A DNA stretch of 22,985 nucleotides from Syntrophaceae bacterium UBA6078 (GTDB lineage: Bacteria; Desulfobacterota; Syntrophia; Syntrophales; UBA2210): NCBI GenBank assembly GCA_002428735.1, contig DIXO01000010.1, forward strand, positions 1-22,985, in the 5' to 3' direction. Of the stretch, positions 1 through 8,535 are shown in pieces; the stretch's first letter is position 1, and every line of letters begins with the position of its first letter. The notes below the pieces were generated by a model. The model worked only from the letters and a program-made list of their open reading frames with translations, was not told the origin of the DNA and made no database searches. The position numbers and the translations under genes are program-made.

Positions 1-281
1 GCTTAGTCAAATGGATACCCCAGAAGTTCTTATATCAAAACATCTTTAAAATACTCTGCGAACTGTCATCTCACAAATTTTCTTTACTATGTCCCGGCGT
101 TTCCGCACTGCTCAGCTGATCTTCAATGAGCTTTTTGGCCATGCGCAGAATAACGGCGACGCAATAGGCGGCTGGCAGCAAAACCTCGGTACCATTGCGG
201 TAATTATAATGGCCAGCGGAAAAAAGGAGAAGTTCGAATATTGTGAAAAGACGAAGAGAAGAATGAAATCGTTCACACAAA
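1..281. other. Left edge with no supported gene
   Basis: This stretch lies downstream of the kinase gene that ends at 282 and is less GC-rich than the rest of the window. The only notable reading frame is a 69-codon TTG-start frame on the minus strand (71-280), starting just after the kinase stop. It has no clear Shine-Dalgarno sequence and no domain I recognise. An overlapping plus-strand frame (89-301) is no better. I see no hairpin plus T-run terminator and no RNA gene. A small hypothetical protein on the minus strand cannot be excluded. Confidence 0.4.
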
Positions 282-1250
282 TCATTTGGCAGTTCCCTTG
301 ATTCCCCACGTCTCCCTCAGTCCGTCCAGATTATCAATCAAGAGATGCATATAGGTTTCTTCCAGATCGATCATCTCTGCGTCTCTTCCCCTTAGCCACT
401 CGGCCAGCCAGGCACAGCGCAGGGCGAGGGCGAATTCCGGGAACAGCCTCCAGCTTCGGGCGCTGATGGCAGATGACTCCCGCATTCTTTGAATAAAAGC
501 GGCGGCAAGATCGCCGGTCAGGCCGGAGGGGTGCTCCATCCCGATGCAGCCGATCAGATTCGCGGCGTCGTATATCTCGGGCTTGAGCCCGCAGAACTCC
601 CAGTCGATGACGGCCGCGACGGCATCCCGTTGCCAGATGACGTTCAAGGGATGGAAGTCCCCGTGACAGAAGGCCGCCGGCAGGGTGTCGTACGCTTCCA
701 TAAAAGATCGGCGAAGGAAATCGAAGATTAAGGCAAACCGCGGAGCTACGTCAGAAGCGTGCCTGCTGATATCCTGTTCGAGTTTGAGGATGTAGTCCCT
801 GAGTGAGAAAAAGGGCATTTCTTGAAGACGGGGAAGCTGCTTCGCGTGGCGGGAGAGGTCGACAAGAAAGTGCGCCAGGGCTTTCCCCTTTGCGGCGTCG
901 TGAAGATACTGGGGCCGGTCCAGGGGCGTCCCCGCGATAAAGGGAGAAACCTGCCACCAAGCCCCGTTGCATAAAGCGAGGGATCGGCCCGCGGGTGTCG
1001 TGAGATATGAGACGATCTCCCGGAAGCCGCCGGTGTGAAGATCGTTCAGAATGGTGCTGATAAGTTGTTTTCGTTCGCGTCGGTCCGGAGCAATCTGTTC
1101 CACGACAAAGAGCCTGCCTTCCACGTCTTCACACGCCGCGCGAAAGAGAGAGCGCTCCGGGCTCCCCTGAAGATCGCAATCGGGGCGGATAGACTTCAAG
1201 GAGAGTCCCCATTCCCAGAGAACGGCTCTGATTGTCTCAGTAGGGATCAT
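282..1250 (-). CDS. Aminoglycoside phosphotransferase (APH)-family kinase, 322 aa
   Basis: This is a small-molecule kinase of the APH/choline kinase fold and probably cytoplasmic. The catalytic loop is visible as CHGDFHPLNVIW at about residue 195, matching the family HGDxxxxN signature. The metal-binding segment VIDWEFCG follows at about residue 214, where the Asp corresponds to that of the DFG motif. The length is normal for the family. The substrate cannot be told: such proteins include antibiotic kinases, homoserine kinase-like enzymes and spore-coat-like kinases, and nothing here indicates resistance. The ATG overlaps the stop of the upstream peroxiredoxin gene by four bases (ATGA, 1247-1250), so the two are almost certainly co-transcribed and translationally coupled. 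Confidence 0.85.
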   Translation of the reverse strand: MIPTETIRAVLWEWGLSLKSIRPDCDLQGSPERSLFRAACEDVEGRLFVVEQIAPDRRERKQLISTILNDLHTGGFREIVSYLTTPAGRSLALCNGAWWQVSPFIAGTPLDRPQYLHDAAKGKALAHFLVDLSRHAKQLPRLQEMPFFSLRDYILKLEQDISRHASDVAPRFALIFDFLRRSFMEAYDTLPAAFCHGDFHPLNVIWQRDAVAAVIDWEFCGLKPEIYDAANLIGCIGMEHPSGLTGDLAAAFIQRMRESSAISARSWRLFPEFALALRCAWLAEWLRGRDAEMIDLEETYMHLLIDNLDGLRETWGIKGTAK

Positions 1251-1720
1251 ATCGCTCCGCAGCAGGCACGGAGAACCTCATCCGCATGGCCGCTCACGCG
1301 AACCTTTTCCCACACCCGCACTATTTTCCCATTCGGATCAATCAGAAAAGTGGTGCGCACCACGCCCATGTACTCCCTGCCCGCCATCTTCTTTTTCTGC
1401 CACACGCCGTACAGGTTGCAGACCTTCTTGTCGGGATCGCTGAGGAGCTCCACGGTTAATCCATGTTTTTCGATAAACCGCGCGTGGGATGCTTCCGAAT
1501 CCGGGCTGATGCCTATCACCACGGCGTTCTGTTTCTTGAATTCGGACAGCAGTGTCGAGAACTCCTGCGCCTCTTTGGTGCATCCACCGGTGTTGTCCTT
1601 CGGATAAAAGTAGAGAACGACCCACCGGCCTGCGAAATCGGACAGACTGACCGGCCTCGACACTGAGTCGTTCAGTGTGAACTCTGGAGCAGTGTCTTCG
1701 GATTTGAGTACATTGGGCAT
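1247..1720 (-). CDS. bcp: Thioredoxin-dependent thiol peroxidase (Bcp/PrxQ-type peroxiredoxin), 157 aa
   Basis: This peroxiredoxin reduces hydroperoxides with a peroxidatic cysteine that is recycled by thioredoxin. The active-site motif PxxxTxxC is intact as PKDNTGGC, with Cys47 as the peroxidatic residue. The Pro of the usual TPGC is Gly here. The segments GISPDS and RTTFLID are typical of the Bcp branch. The usual resolving Cys five residues after the peroxidatic one is Gln, so a 1-Cys mechanism or use of Cys101 or the C-terminal Cys153/154 is possible. I chose the ATG at 1720 because AAAGGAGT lies 6 bases upstream (1727-1734); an in-frame start at 1762 adds 14 residues foreign to the family. 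It is the first gene of a pair with the APH-type kinase. Confidence 0.92.
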   Translation of the reverse strand: MPNVLKSEDTAPEFTLNDSVSRPVSLSDFAGRWVVLYFYPKDNTGGCTKEAQEFSTLLSEFKKQNAVVIGISPDSEASHARFIEKHGLTVELLSDPDKKVCNLYGVWQKKKMAGREYMGVVRTTFLIDPNGKIVRVWEKVRVSGHADEVLRACCGAI

Positions 1721-1772
1721 GGGGTTACTCCTTTGATGCAATGAGGTTTCTGATTTCTCCATCGTATTGCGA

Positions 1773-1812
1773 GTTGAGATAACTAAGGTTGCGGTTCAGA
1801 TAACTAACTTGC
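1773..1812 (-). repeat. Two direct repeats with 21-bp period upstream of the peroxiredoxin gene
   Basis: The ten-base core AGATAACTAA occurs at 1777-1786 and again at 1798-1807, each preceded by GTT and one variable base and followed within a few bases by TTGC. On the coding strand of the peroxiredoxin gene the core reads TTAGTTATCT. A 21-bp period is two helical turns, so a protein could bind both copies on one face of the DNA. The copies lie about 60-90 bp upstream of the start codon. An operator or activator site is an inference; I recognise no regulator consensus. Confidence 0.4.
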
Positions 1813-2005
1813 TAAATGACACAACAATAAAACCAAGGTGCTGTAAAACAAATTGTGGAAAATTAAAGGAGGGTGCTAGTCGTTTCAGGAAGGGAATAAC
1901 CAGAAAAAGAGGCAACACCCTATGTAAGCCAACCGTTTTTCACAAGACAACCTATCCCCTTGATCACTGACATTGATTGATTTTTTAACGCCAATATTTC
2001 CGTCT

Positions 2006-5000
2006 TTACTGCCGGATCATTTTTCTGTCGATGGCCGAGGGGGTCGCGCCGTTTCTTTCCACCAGGGTGTCGATTGGCTCGCTGCCTCTGAAGCGCTTCA
2101 CGTTGAGCATGAATATCTCCATTTTATGCAGGACGTTGGGGGGTAGCAGGTTTCCGTCGATTTCTATCGAAATAGCCGGATAATTTCTTTCCCGGGCCCA
2201 CGGGGTGAACAGCCCCTCGATCACGCGGCCGATGAGACAGGCAAAGGGCGAGATGTTCACAATGCCGGAATATCCGTCCATCATGGCCGTAGCCGCCACG
2301 CCGCTTGAGATGCTGATCTCGGAATAGAGTTCGCGGCTCACGAAATGCCCTTCCGCGGTTTTCATGATTTTTTCCATATTGTGCGGCGCCTCAGGCAACA
2401 GACCCGTTCGGTTCAAGGCGTGGCGGACGGCCTTCTCCACGTGGTGTTTGTAGGCTTGTTCGATATTCCAGTTCATAATGCCCCGCGCTTCCACCGAGAA
2501 GCCGCGCCGATACCAGGGCATAAGCCCCAGCTTTTTTTTAAGCTCATGATGCCGCACGAAGTCGCAATAGTAGAACCATTCGGCCACGTTCGACACCTTG
2601 CCGATAATGCCGTGGCCGCTGAGCTGCTGGATGAGTTCATCCACGGCGAAATCATCGCGCCTCACGTAGATTTCTCCGACGATCAGAACCTTCGGGCAGT
2701 CTTCCATCCTTCTGGCGAGAGGAATGCGGGAGATATCACTGGCAATCTCTTTCAACACGGGTGCGGCTTTCGTGATATCGTCTTCGGCCACGTCGATCAA
2801 CTTCTGCCATGTCTGGTCATAAATCCTCATGGCTTCCGCGGGGTCGGCGGCGCAGGTCCTCAGCGCTGTTTCGATGTCTTTCATGTAGTCGCCGATGATT
2901 GTCGCCCACCAGACATGCTTGGTAAATACCGGTCCCAGTTCGGTGTATGAATTGTCCGAATCGAGCGTAAAGATCACCACATTTTCCAGACGGAGGTCTC
3001 TGAAAAGGTTTTCAAAGAAGACAAAATATTGGCCGGTCCGGCAGGGGCCGGTTGTCGTGGGAACGAAGAGAATGTAAATCTCGTCCTTGCGATATTTGTC
3101 GGAAGACAGGTACTTGAGGGCGCTTCCCAAAACGAGATGGGAGGGGAGGCACTCCTTGCCGGAGGCGTGATTGCGCGCCATTTGCAGGGTGTAGACGTCC
3201 GGCACCGGCATGGTCTGGGCGTTGATACCCAGGCCGCGCAGGGTGGCGCCGATCAGTTCCGCCGAGAGCCGGCCCATGTTTGACAGAAGCAGCTTCACAC
3301 GCGGATTGTTTCTGATAGGGATCTTCTCGCCGGTGACGGTATTTTTAATATGTATCTCTTCCCCTGGCGTGTTGATGAAACGAAGACCGTTGTCGTAACG
3401 CTCCTCGCGGATATCGTCGATCTTGGAGCGGTACCCTTCAATGATGTCCAGAAAGGCTTCGATGCGTGTGTCGACGCCGGCGTCCGCCGTGTGAGAATCC
3501 AGCTCCAGGATGAGGAAAGGCTTGGTCCCCATGATCCACTTCAGATAATGGAGCATGAAGGAATCGGGAGCGCAGGAGAAGTTGGATATATAGGTGACGA
3601 AGATATTCGCTTCGTTTTTCAGGAATGTGCCGCTTTTCATATCCTGCTGGCCGTAATACCAGTACATGTTGGGATAGATTGTCTCGCCCTCGAAGGGCAG
3701 AATGTCGAAGGGGATGACGGAATGGCCCCGTGACGTGTATTTCCGGGGAATCCCCATGTTGGCGTCCGTGGTGAAGGCGTTGTAAGGGCGCCCCAGTATG
3801 GCGATCATGGGCCGCTGTGTCCGTCGCGCTTCGGCGAGCGCTTCTTTGCCCAGTTTGGCAAACCGGGTGAAGCATTCCTTCTGTTTCTCATAGGCGATGG
3901 CAAAGGCATGGCGCGCTTCGGCTTCACCGAATCCCAGTTTCGCAGCCATGGCGATGAACGGCTCGGCCGCCTTGTCGAGTCCGTACATGAAGCTCACGAC
4001 GGGAGTCAGGTATTTCTCTTCGGGGATCTCGGGGAAGGCTTTTTTGATGTAATAGGGCAGGCTCTGCGTTATGGGGCAGAAACTGGCGGGAGTGTTTTTT
4101 TCGTAGCTTTCCAGATCCTTGAAATGGGGTAGAAAGATGTAATCGATCTTCCGGTCGAAGATATCCTGGACGGCGCCATGGGCGATCTCCGCCGGGAAGC
4201 AGTAACTGCTTTCCACCCGCGCTGTTCCTTCATGAGAAATCTCCTGGGACACAAAGGTTTCCACACCCAGGCTGTGGAAAAACCAGGCGTACAGAGGCCA
4301 CAGGGTGTAAATGGAGAAGCAGCGGGGGATGCCGACGACGAAGGCCTTCTTTCTGATCAGTGTTTCGGGATCGGGGGCGCATTCCTTGAAGAGGATGTCG
4401 TTGCGCCGTTCGATATAGTCGGTGACCTCGTTCTCGTTCACGACCTTTTTCTTCCGGATATTCGCGTATTTGTTGCAGCGACCGCCGAACATGTATCTGT
4501 TATCGTTGACGTTGAGAACGCGGATCGGACAGAAATTGTCGCAGGATTTGCACTGAAATTCCCTTTCGTACACGATCTCCGTTGCCAGGATGCGGTCAAT
4601 ATCGTAGGGGGCTTTTGCCAGAAGTCCGTCCTGCAACTTTTGCCCGGCCAGGATACCCACGCCGAAGCAGCCCATCAGTTCCGGATCAGGGGGAACCAGA
4701 ATGTCTTTATCGAGCAGCATGGCGAAGGCCAGCGGAATGGCCTTGTTCTTGGCGACGCCGCCCTGGATGACGACGTTCTTGCCGATGGTCCGGTTGCCCA
4801 CGACGCGGTTGAGATAGTTGGAGACGATGGAGGTGACGATCCCCGCGGCGATGTCTTCGCGGGATGCTCCCTGCTGGATGGCATTGCGTATGTCGGAATT
4901 GATGAAGGCGGAGCAGTGTTCTCCGAACTTGAGGGGCTCCTCCGCCGCGAGGGCTATGTCGCCGATCTGGGAAGCGTCCGGGATGTTCAGATCCCCCTGC

Positions 5001-6319
5001 GCCGATTCTTCCAGAAAAGAGCCGGTTCCCGCGGAACAGGCTTCGTTCATGGCGTAATCGATGGGGACGTTGTTTTTCAGGGAGACATACTTCGCGTCCT
5101 GCCCCCCGATTTCGAATATGGTGTCGATATCGTCCCGGTAGTAGGTTGTTCCGACTGCGTGGGCGATGATCTCGTTGTAGACGGCCGGGGTCTCCAGAAA
5201 AACACCGAGGATCTCGCGCGATGATCCGGTGGTTGCGGCCAGCGTAATGTTGATTTCTCCGTCACCGATGTCGTCACGGATCTGTTTTTTTATTTCCACC
5301 AGGCAGTTTTTGAGGGCGGCTACCGGATCGCCGTGAGTGCGGCCATAGAAGGAAGCGGTCACTTCGCTGGATTCCATGTCGATCAGGCAGGCCTTTGTGG
5401 TGGTAGAACCCCCGTCGACGCCGAGAATATATTCACGGCCGGCGACCACCCTCCCTTTTCGAGAGGGCAGATAGGTAACCCTTCCCTGGGCGGTGCGCAG
5501 GCTTTTGAATCTCTTGAAATGGACGCGGTTCTTTTTGAACAGTGAATCAGGGGATGGCAGGGGACTGCCCGTTGCGGTGGCCAGAAGCGCTGCCCCGTAT
5601 GCTTCAAAATACGGGGCCTCTTCGGGAATGATAAATGCAACCTCCGGCATCAGGTCGCGGATGAATCGCACAAGATAGGGGTTCAGGGTCATGCCGCCCA
5701 CGAGAAGGACTTTCCCGCTCTTGATTCTGGCTTTCTTGAGGAAGTCGCTCACCTTGATGGCCATGACGTCGCTGAGGGACAGCACAATGTCGCCCGTCCT
5801 GGCTTCGCCCTTGTTCAGACGGTGCGTGCAGTCGCTTTTCATGAACACCGAACAGCGGGATGATAATTTGAGAACGCGACTGTCTTCGGGGATGCTGGCG
5901 ATATCGGACAGGCGCATGTTCATACGTGCAAGCTGCTGCCTGAAAAATTCGCCGGTGCCGGAGGCGCACTTGTTCCCCGAAAAACTGGTGATAATTTTAT
6001 TGGCCTTATCAATAGTATAAACGACAAGGTCTTCGCCTCCCATCGACACGAGCGCATCAACGCGGTATTGGAGGTTTTTCAGGGCTTCCTCGATGCAGAG
6101 GGGTTCGATGGCTCCGTTGATATTGAGCAGATGACGGCCTTCAGTGCCGGTGGCAAGTGTTTTGATTCCCGGGGACACCGGGCGGGATAAAAGGATCTTC
6201 TTGAGGGTGTCGAGAAAATTGCCTTCGTGCGGTTCAACGGCACTCCAGAGGATACGATTTTCCTCCAACAGGGCCGCTTTCACGTTCGAGGAACCGATAT
6301 TAATTCCAAGGCTGGGCAT
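2006..6319 (-). CDS. Giant acyl-CoA dehydratase activase-related protein (two BcrAD/BadFG ATPase domains, DUF2229, HGD-D-like C-terminus), 1437 aa
   Basis: The family includes ATP-driven electron-injecting activases of 2-hydroxyacyl-CoA dehydratases and benzoyl-CoA reductases. Two ASKHA ATPase domains occur in tandem. The first starts at residue 4 (GINIGSSNVK) and contains KCASGTGEFF. The second starts near 299 (GVDGGSTTTKACLID) and contains EIGGQDAKYVSL, EACSAGTGSFLEE and VIQGGVAKNKA. The Cys in each SGTG or SAGTG segment fits the ligand that holds the [4Fe-4S] cluster at the dimer interface. A second cluster-like motif, CKSCDNFC, lies near 590-597 with another Cys at about 613. The DUF2229 part begins near 660 with SSYCFPAEIAHG downstream, and the C-terminal part resembles dehydratase subunits. 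The length matches the known large forms. The start is fixed by the N-terminal ATPase motif and an in-frame stop at 6338, but no SD is visible. No separate dehydratase subunit genes are in the window, so the substrate is unknown. Confidence 0.9.
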   Translation of the reverse strand: MPSLGINIGSSNVKAALLEENRILWSAVEPHEGNFLDTLKKILLSRPVSPGIKTLATGTEGRHLLNINGAIEPLCIEEALKNLQYRVDALVSMGGEDLVVYTIDKANKIITSFSGNKCASGTGEFFRQQLARMNMRLSDIASIPEDSRVLKLSSRCSVFMKSDCTHRLNKGEARTGDIVLSLSDVMAIKVSDFLKKARIKSGKVLLVGGMTLNPYLVRFIRDLMPEVAFIIPEEAPYFEAYGAALLATATGSPLPSPDSLFKKNRVHFKRFKSLRTAQGRVTYLPSRKGRVVAGREYILGVDGGSTTTKACLIDMESSEVTASFYGRTHGDPVAALKNCLVEIKKQIRDDIGDGEINITLAATTGSSREILGVFLETPAVYNEIIAHAVGTTYYRDDIDTIFEIGGQDAKYVSLKNNVPIDYAMNEACSAGTGSFLEESAQGDLNIPDASQIGDIALAAEEPLKFGEHCSAFINSDIRNAIQQGASREDIAAGIVTSIVSNYLNRVVGNRTIGKNVVIQGGVAKNKAIPLAFAMLLDKDILVPPDPELMGCFGVGILAGQKLQDGLLAKAPYDIDRILATEIVYEREFQCKSCDNFCPIRVLNVNDNRYMFGGRCNKYANIRKKKVVNENEVTDYIERRNDILFKECAPDPETLIRKKAFVVGIPRCFSIYTLWPLYAWFFHSLGVETFVSQEISHEGTARVESSYCFPAEIAHGAVQDIFDRKIDYIFLPHFKDLESYEKNTPASFCPITQSLPYYIKKAFPEIPEEKYLTPVVSFMYGLDKAAEPFIAMAAKLGFGEAEARHAFAIAYEKQKECFTRFAKLGKEALAEARRTQRPMIAILGRPYNAFTTDANMGIPRKYTSRGHSVIPFDILPFEGETIYPNMYWYYGQQDMKSGTFLKNEANIFVTYISNFSCAPDSFMLHYLKWIMGTKPFLILELDSHTADAGVDTRIEAFLDIIEGYRSKIDDIREERYDNGLRFINTPGEEIHIKNTVTGEKIPIRNNPRVKLLLSNMGRLSAELIGATLRGLGINAQTMPVPDVYTLQMARNHASGKECLPSHLVLGSALKYLSSDKYRKDEIYILFVPTTTGPCRTGQYFVFFENLFRDLRLENVVIFTLDSDNSYTELGPVFTKHVWWATIIGDYMKDIETALRTCAADPAEAMRIYDQTWQKLIDVAEDDITKAAPVLKEIASDISRIPLARRMEDCPKVLIVGEIYVRRDDFAVDELIQQLSGHGIIGKVSNVAEWFYYCDFVRHHELKKKLGLMPWYRRGFSVEARGIMNWNIEQAYKHHVEKAVRHALNRTGLLPEAPHNMEKIMKTAEGHFVSRELYSEISISSGVAATAMMDGYSGIVNISPFACLIGRVIEGLFTPWARERNYPAISIEIDGNLLPPNVLHKMEIFMLNVKRFRGSEPIDTLVERNGATPSAIDRKMIRQ

Positions 6320-6378
6320 ATGATGTTTGTCAGCAATTCACAGATCAGTCTAAACCGCTTCGCTCTATGGCCCCGCCA

Positions 6379-6394
6379 CGTCATGAATATGACG
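6379..6394. repeat. Perfect 6-bp inverted repeat in the activase leader
   Basis: CGTCAT (6379-6384) and ATGACG (6389-6394) flank the four bases GAAT. The repeat lies about 60 bp upstream of the activase start. If the promoter candidate at 6444-6471 is right, it is transcribed within the leader. It may be an operator half-site pair or a small hairpin; a short palindrome like this can also occur by chance. Confidence 0.25.
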
Positions 6395-6443
6395 TATCCG
6401 CTTCGTCATGCCATATTCCACGGCTGCTGGTTTAGCCGACTCC

Positions 6444-6471
6444 ATATTGTCCTCTTTTATCTTTTTGTCAA
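6444..6471 (-). promoter_or_regulatory. Candidate sigma70-type promoter for the activase gene
   Basis: On the minus strand a perfect -35 hexamer TTGACA (6466-6471) is followed after 16 bp by a weak -10 CAATAT (6444-6449). The predicted transcript starts near 6437, leaving a leader of about 118 nt before the activase ATG. The -35 match is strong and the -10 match poor. Confidence 0.35.
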
Positions 6472-6539
6472 TATGAAGAACACAGGAATATGAAGAATTG
6501 GAATGAAGGATGAACTTCTCCTCTCTATTTGAGCATGTC

Positions 6540-7124
6540 TTAGCCATTGTTTTCCTTCCCGGGGGTTGGAGGTGCGGAAAAATCAACTGTGGGCAGTTCG
6601 CGCTGGGTCGCCAGGTCCAGCGTAAAATAATACCGCTTTTTGAATCCGTATTTTCCGGCGATCAGGGCGGAAGGGAACGATTCGACGAGCGTGTTGAACC
6701 TCCCCACGAAGCTGTTATATCGATTTCTGGCCTTCTGGATGTCTTCCTCGATCTCGTCCAGGTTGTTCTGGAGGTCAATGAAATTGGCGCTTGCTTTCAG
6801 GTCCGGATAGGCCTGCGCCAGTGCCAGGAGACCCTGCAGCGATTGTGATATCCGGCTTTCGTCTTCGGCGCGGTTCGCGATATCGGTCGAAGCGTCCGGA
6901 TGGATGCCTCCCATCTGAAAGAGATTCGCCTCGTGTTTGCTGTACCCTTCAACCGAGCGAATCAGATTGGGGATCAGATTGGAGCGGCGTTTCAACGCCA
7001 CATCGATCCCGCTCCACGCCTCTTCGATGGCGTTCTTGTACTTGATGAAGCGGTTGTAGGTGGTGATGGTCCAGGCGACCGCTATGAACAGAATAAACGC
7101 GCTGAACATGAGTATCGGTATCAT
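6540..7124 (-). CDS. lemA: LemA family protein, 194 aa
   Basis: LemA proteins are small membrane-anchored proteins with a periplasmic or extracytoplasmic helical domain of unclear function. Residues 1 to about 20 form a hydrophobic anchor (MIPILMFSAFILFIAVAWTI). Next comes the family's most conserved segment, with YKNAIEEAWSGIDVALKRR and NLIPNLIRSVEGY, and then a long helical region. The length matches the family. AAGGAG stands about 7 bases upstream of the ATG and fixes the start. The common partners (HtpX, TPM-domain phosphatase) are absent; the gene stands alone behind its own strong promoter and is divergent from the aminotransferase gene. Confidence 0.92.
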   Translation of the reverse strand: MIPILMFSAFILFIAVAWTITTYNRFIKYKNAIEEAWSGIDVALKRRSNLIPNLIRSVEGYSKHEANLFQMGGIHPDASTDIANRAEDESRISQSLQGLLALAQAYPDLKASANFIDLQNNLDEIEEDIQKARNRYNSFVGRFNTLVESFPSALIAGKYGFKKRYYFTLDLATQRELPTVDFSAPPTPGKENNG

Positions 7125-7180
7125 GGCAACTCCTTGCGGCGGGGCACCCTCAGGCCGGGAAATTACTGCTTTTGCGGCGG

Positions 7181-7209
7181 AGTATATGAAGAAACAGATG
7201 CCGTGTCAA
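7181..7209 (-). promoter_or_regulatory. Strong sigma70-type promoter of lemA
   Basis: On the minus strand the -35 TTGACA (7204-7209) and the -10 TATACT (7181-7186) are separated by exactly 17 bp. These match the consensus at 6/6 and 5/6 positions. Transcription would begin near 7174, about 50 nt before the lemA ATG. Confidence 0.75.
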
Positions 7210-7241
7210 AGAGATTTTAAGGGGATAGAACGGCGACACGG
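7201..7241. repeat. 7-bp inverted repeat between divergent promoters
   Basis: CCGTGTC (7201-7207) and GACACGG (7235-7241) are perfect inverse copies separated by 27 bp. The left arm overlaps the -35 box of the lemA promoter. The right arm lies 10 bp upstream of the -35 box of the aminotransferase promoter. This position fits a shared operator, which is inference only. Confidence 0.35.
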
Positions 7242-7251
7242 TCGTCTCGCC

Positions 7252-7280
7252 TTGCGGTTCCGGCAAAGATGTACTACAAT
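7252..7280 (+). promoter_or_regulatory. Candidate promoter of the aminotransferase-cupin operon
   Basis: The -35 TTGCGG (7252-7257) and -10 TACAAT (7275-7280) are spaced by 17 bp. The -10 is a 5/6 match and the -35 a 3/6 match. The start of transcription would be near 7287, giving a leader of about 37 nt. Confidence 0.5.
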
Positions 7281-7323
7281 CGCGCGCAGTTTAATAGATC
7301 GATACGTCAGGAGTCTGAACAAC

Positions 7324-8535
7324 ATGGCAATCTCACGGAAAGTAGAAGGGTTTATGTCGAAATCTTCCTGGATACGGAGGATGTTCGAGGATGGTATCAA
7401 GCTGAAAGAGCAGTTCGGCGCTGAAAATGTGTTCGATTTCAGCCTCGGCAACCCGAATATCGACCCCCCCGACCGGTTCCGGGAACTCCTGAAGGAAATT
7501 GTGGAGGAGTGCGGACGCACACAGGGTGCCCATATGTACATGCAGAATGTGGGATACACTGATACAAGGAATCAAATCGCGGCTTATCTATCCCGCACGC
7601 AGGGGGTGCCCCTCACCGCGGAGCATATCGTCATGACGTGCGGCGCCGGGGGGGCGCTCAACGTTGTCTTCAAGACCCTCTTCGATCCGGGAGATGAGAT
7701 CATTACCCCGAAGCCCTTCTTTGCCGAATATACCTTCTATGCCGATAATCACGGCGGCGTCCCCGTTTTTGTGGAGACGAACGAGGATTTTTCACTGAAC
7801 CTGAACGCCATCGGGAAGGCTGTAACCGGCAGAACAAAGGCGATTCTGATCAATTCACCGAATAACCCTACCGGGAAGGTGTACGACCAGGCATCCATAG
7901 ACGGGCTTTCAGCCCTTATCCGGGAAAAGGGACGGGAGTTTGGCACAGAGATATACCTCGTGTCCGACGAGCCGTACAGCACGATTGTCTACGACGGTAT
8001 CACCGTTCCCAGCATCCTGAAGGCCTGTGAGAACAGCCTGCTCGTTACATCCTATTCAAAAAGTCTCTCCGTGCCGGGGGAGCGGATCGGGTATATCGCC
8101 GTGAATCCGGCCGCCGCTGATATAGGGAAAATCATGGGGGGGCTGACCCTCTCCAACAGGATACTCGGTTTTACAAACGCCCCGGCGCTCATGCAGAGGG
8201 TTGTCGGGCGGATGCAGGGGGTCTATGTGGATGTCGAACACTACCGGAGAAAACGCGACCTCTTGTGCAATGGTCTCAAGGAAGCGGGGTTTGATTTCGA
8301 AATGCCCGGCGGGGCCTTCTACCTCTTCCCCAGGACCCCTGACGATGACGATGTGGCGTTCGTAACAGCCCTTCAGAAGAAGAATATCCTTGTCGTGCCG
8401 GGGAGCGGATTCGGAGGCCCCGGACATATCCGCATCTGTTACTGTGTTGACGATGCGACGATTATAAACTCAATGGACGGGTTCGCGGCGGTGATGAAAG
8501 AATACCGCCAGGAGATGAAAGGGAGAAGCACATGA
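7324..8535 (+). CDS. Class I/II PLP-dependent aminotransferase, 403 aa
   Basis: This is a fold-type I aminotransferase of the aspartate aminotransferase superfamily, transferring amino groups through pyridoxal phosphate. The motifs appear in order: SLGNPNIDPP (40-49), the glycine-rich TCGAGGAL (105-112), NSPNNPTGKVY (178-188), SDEPYS with the PLP-pyridine Asp (D215), and SYSKSLS with the Schiff-base Lys at 246, followed by GERIGYI. The C-terminal Arg for substrate carboxylate binding is probably in GHIRICYC. I took the ATG at 7324, with AGGAG at 7309-7313, rather than the far upstream start at 7060, whose extra 88 residues run through the promoter region. The substrate cannot be assigned. It overlaps the next gene by ATGA. 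Confidence 0.9.
   Translation: MAISRKVEGFMSKSSWIRRMFEDGIKLKEQFGAENVFDFSLGNPNIDPPDRFRELLKEIVEECGRTQGAHMYMQNVGYTDTRNQIAAYLSRTQGVPLTAEHIVMTCGAGGALNVVFKTLFDPGDEIITPKPFFAEYTFYADNHGGVPVFVETNEDFSLNLNAIGKAVTGRTKAILINSPNNPTGKVYDQASIDGLSALIREKGREFGTEIYLVSDEPYSTIVYDGITVPSILKACENSLLVTSYSKSLSVPGERIGYIAVNPAAADIGKIMGGLTLSNRILGFTNAPALMQRVVGRMQGVYVDVEHYRRKRDLLCNGLKEAGFDFEMPGGAFYLFPRTPDDDDVAFVTALQKKNILVVPGSGFGGPGHIRICYCVDDATIINSMDGFAAVMKEYRQEMKGRST

Noticed and set aside
4178..5224. 348-codon plus-strand frame
   Set aside because: It is antisense to the activase, whose motifs and domains run continuously across it. It is a by-product of GC-rich coding sequence.
6365..6445. 26-codon leader-like frame with SD AGAGG upstream of the activase
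   Set aside because: Its start codon falls inside the candidate -10 box at 6444-6449, the peptide has no attenuator-type residue run, and no stem pair for attenuation was seen.
7060..7323. 88-codon N-terminal extension of the aminotransferase
   Set aside because: It spans the divergent promoter region. The domain begins just after the ATG at 7324, which has an SD.
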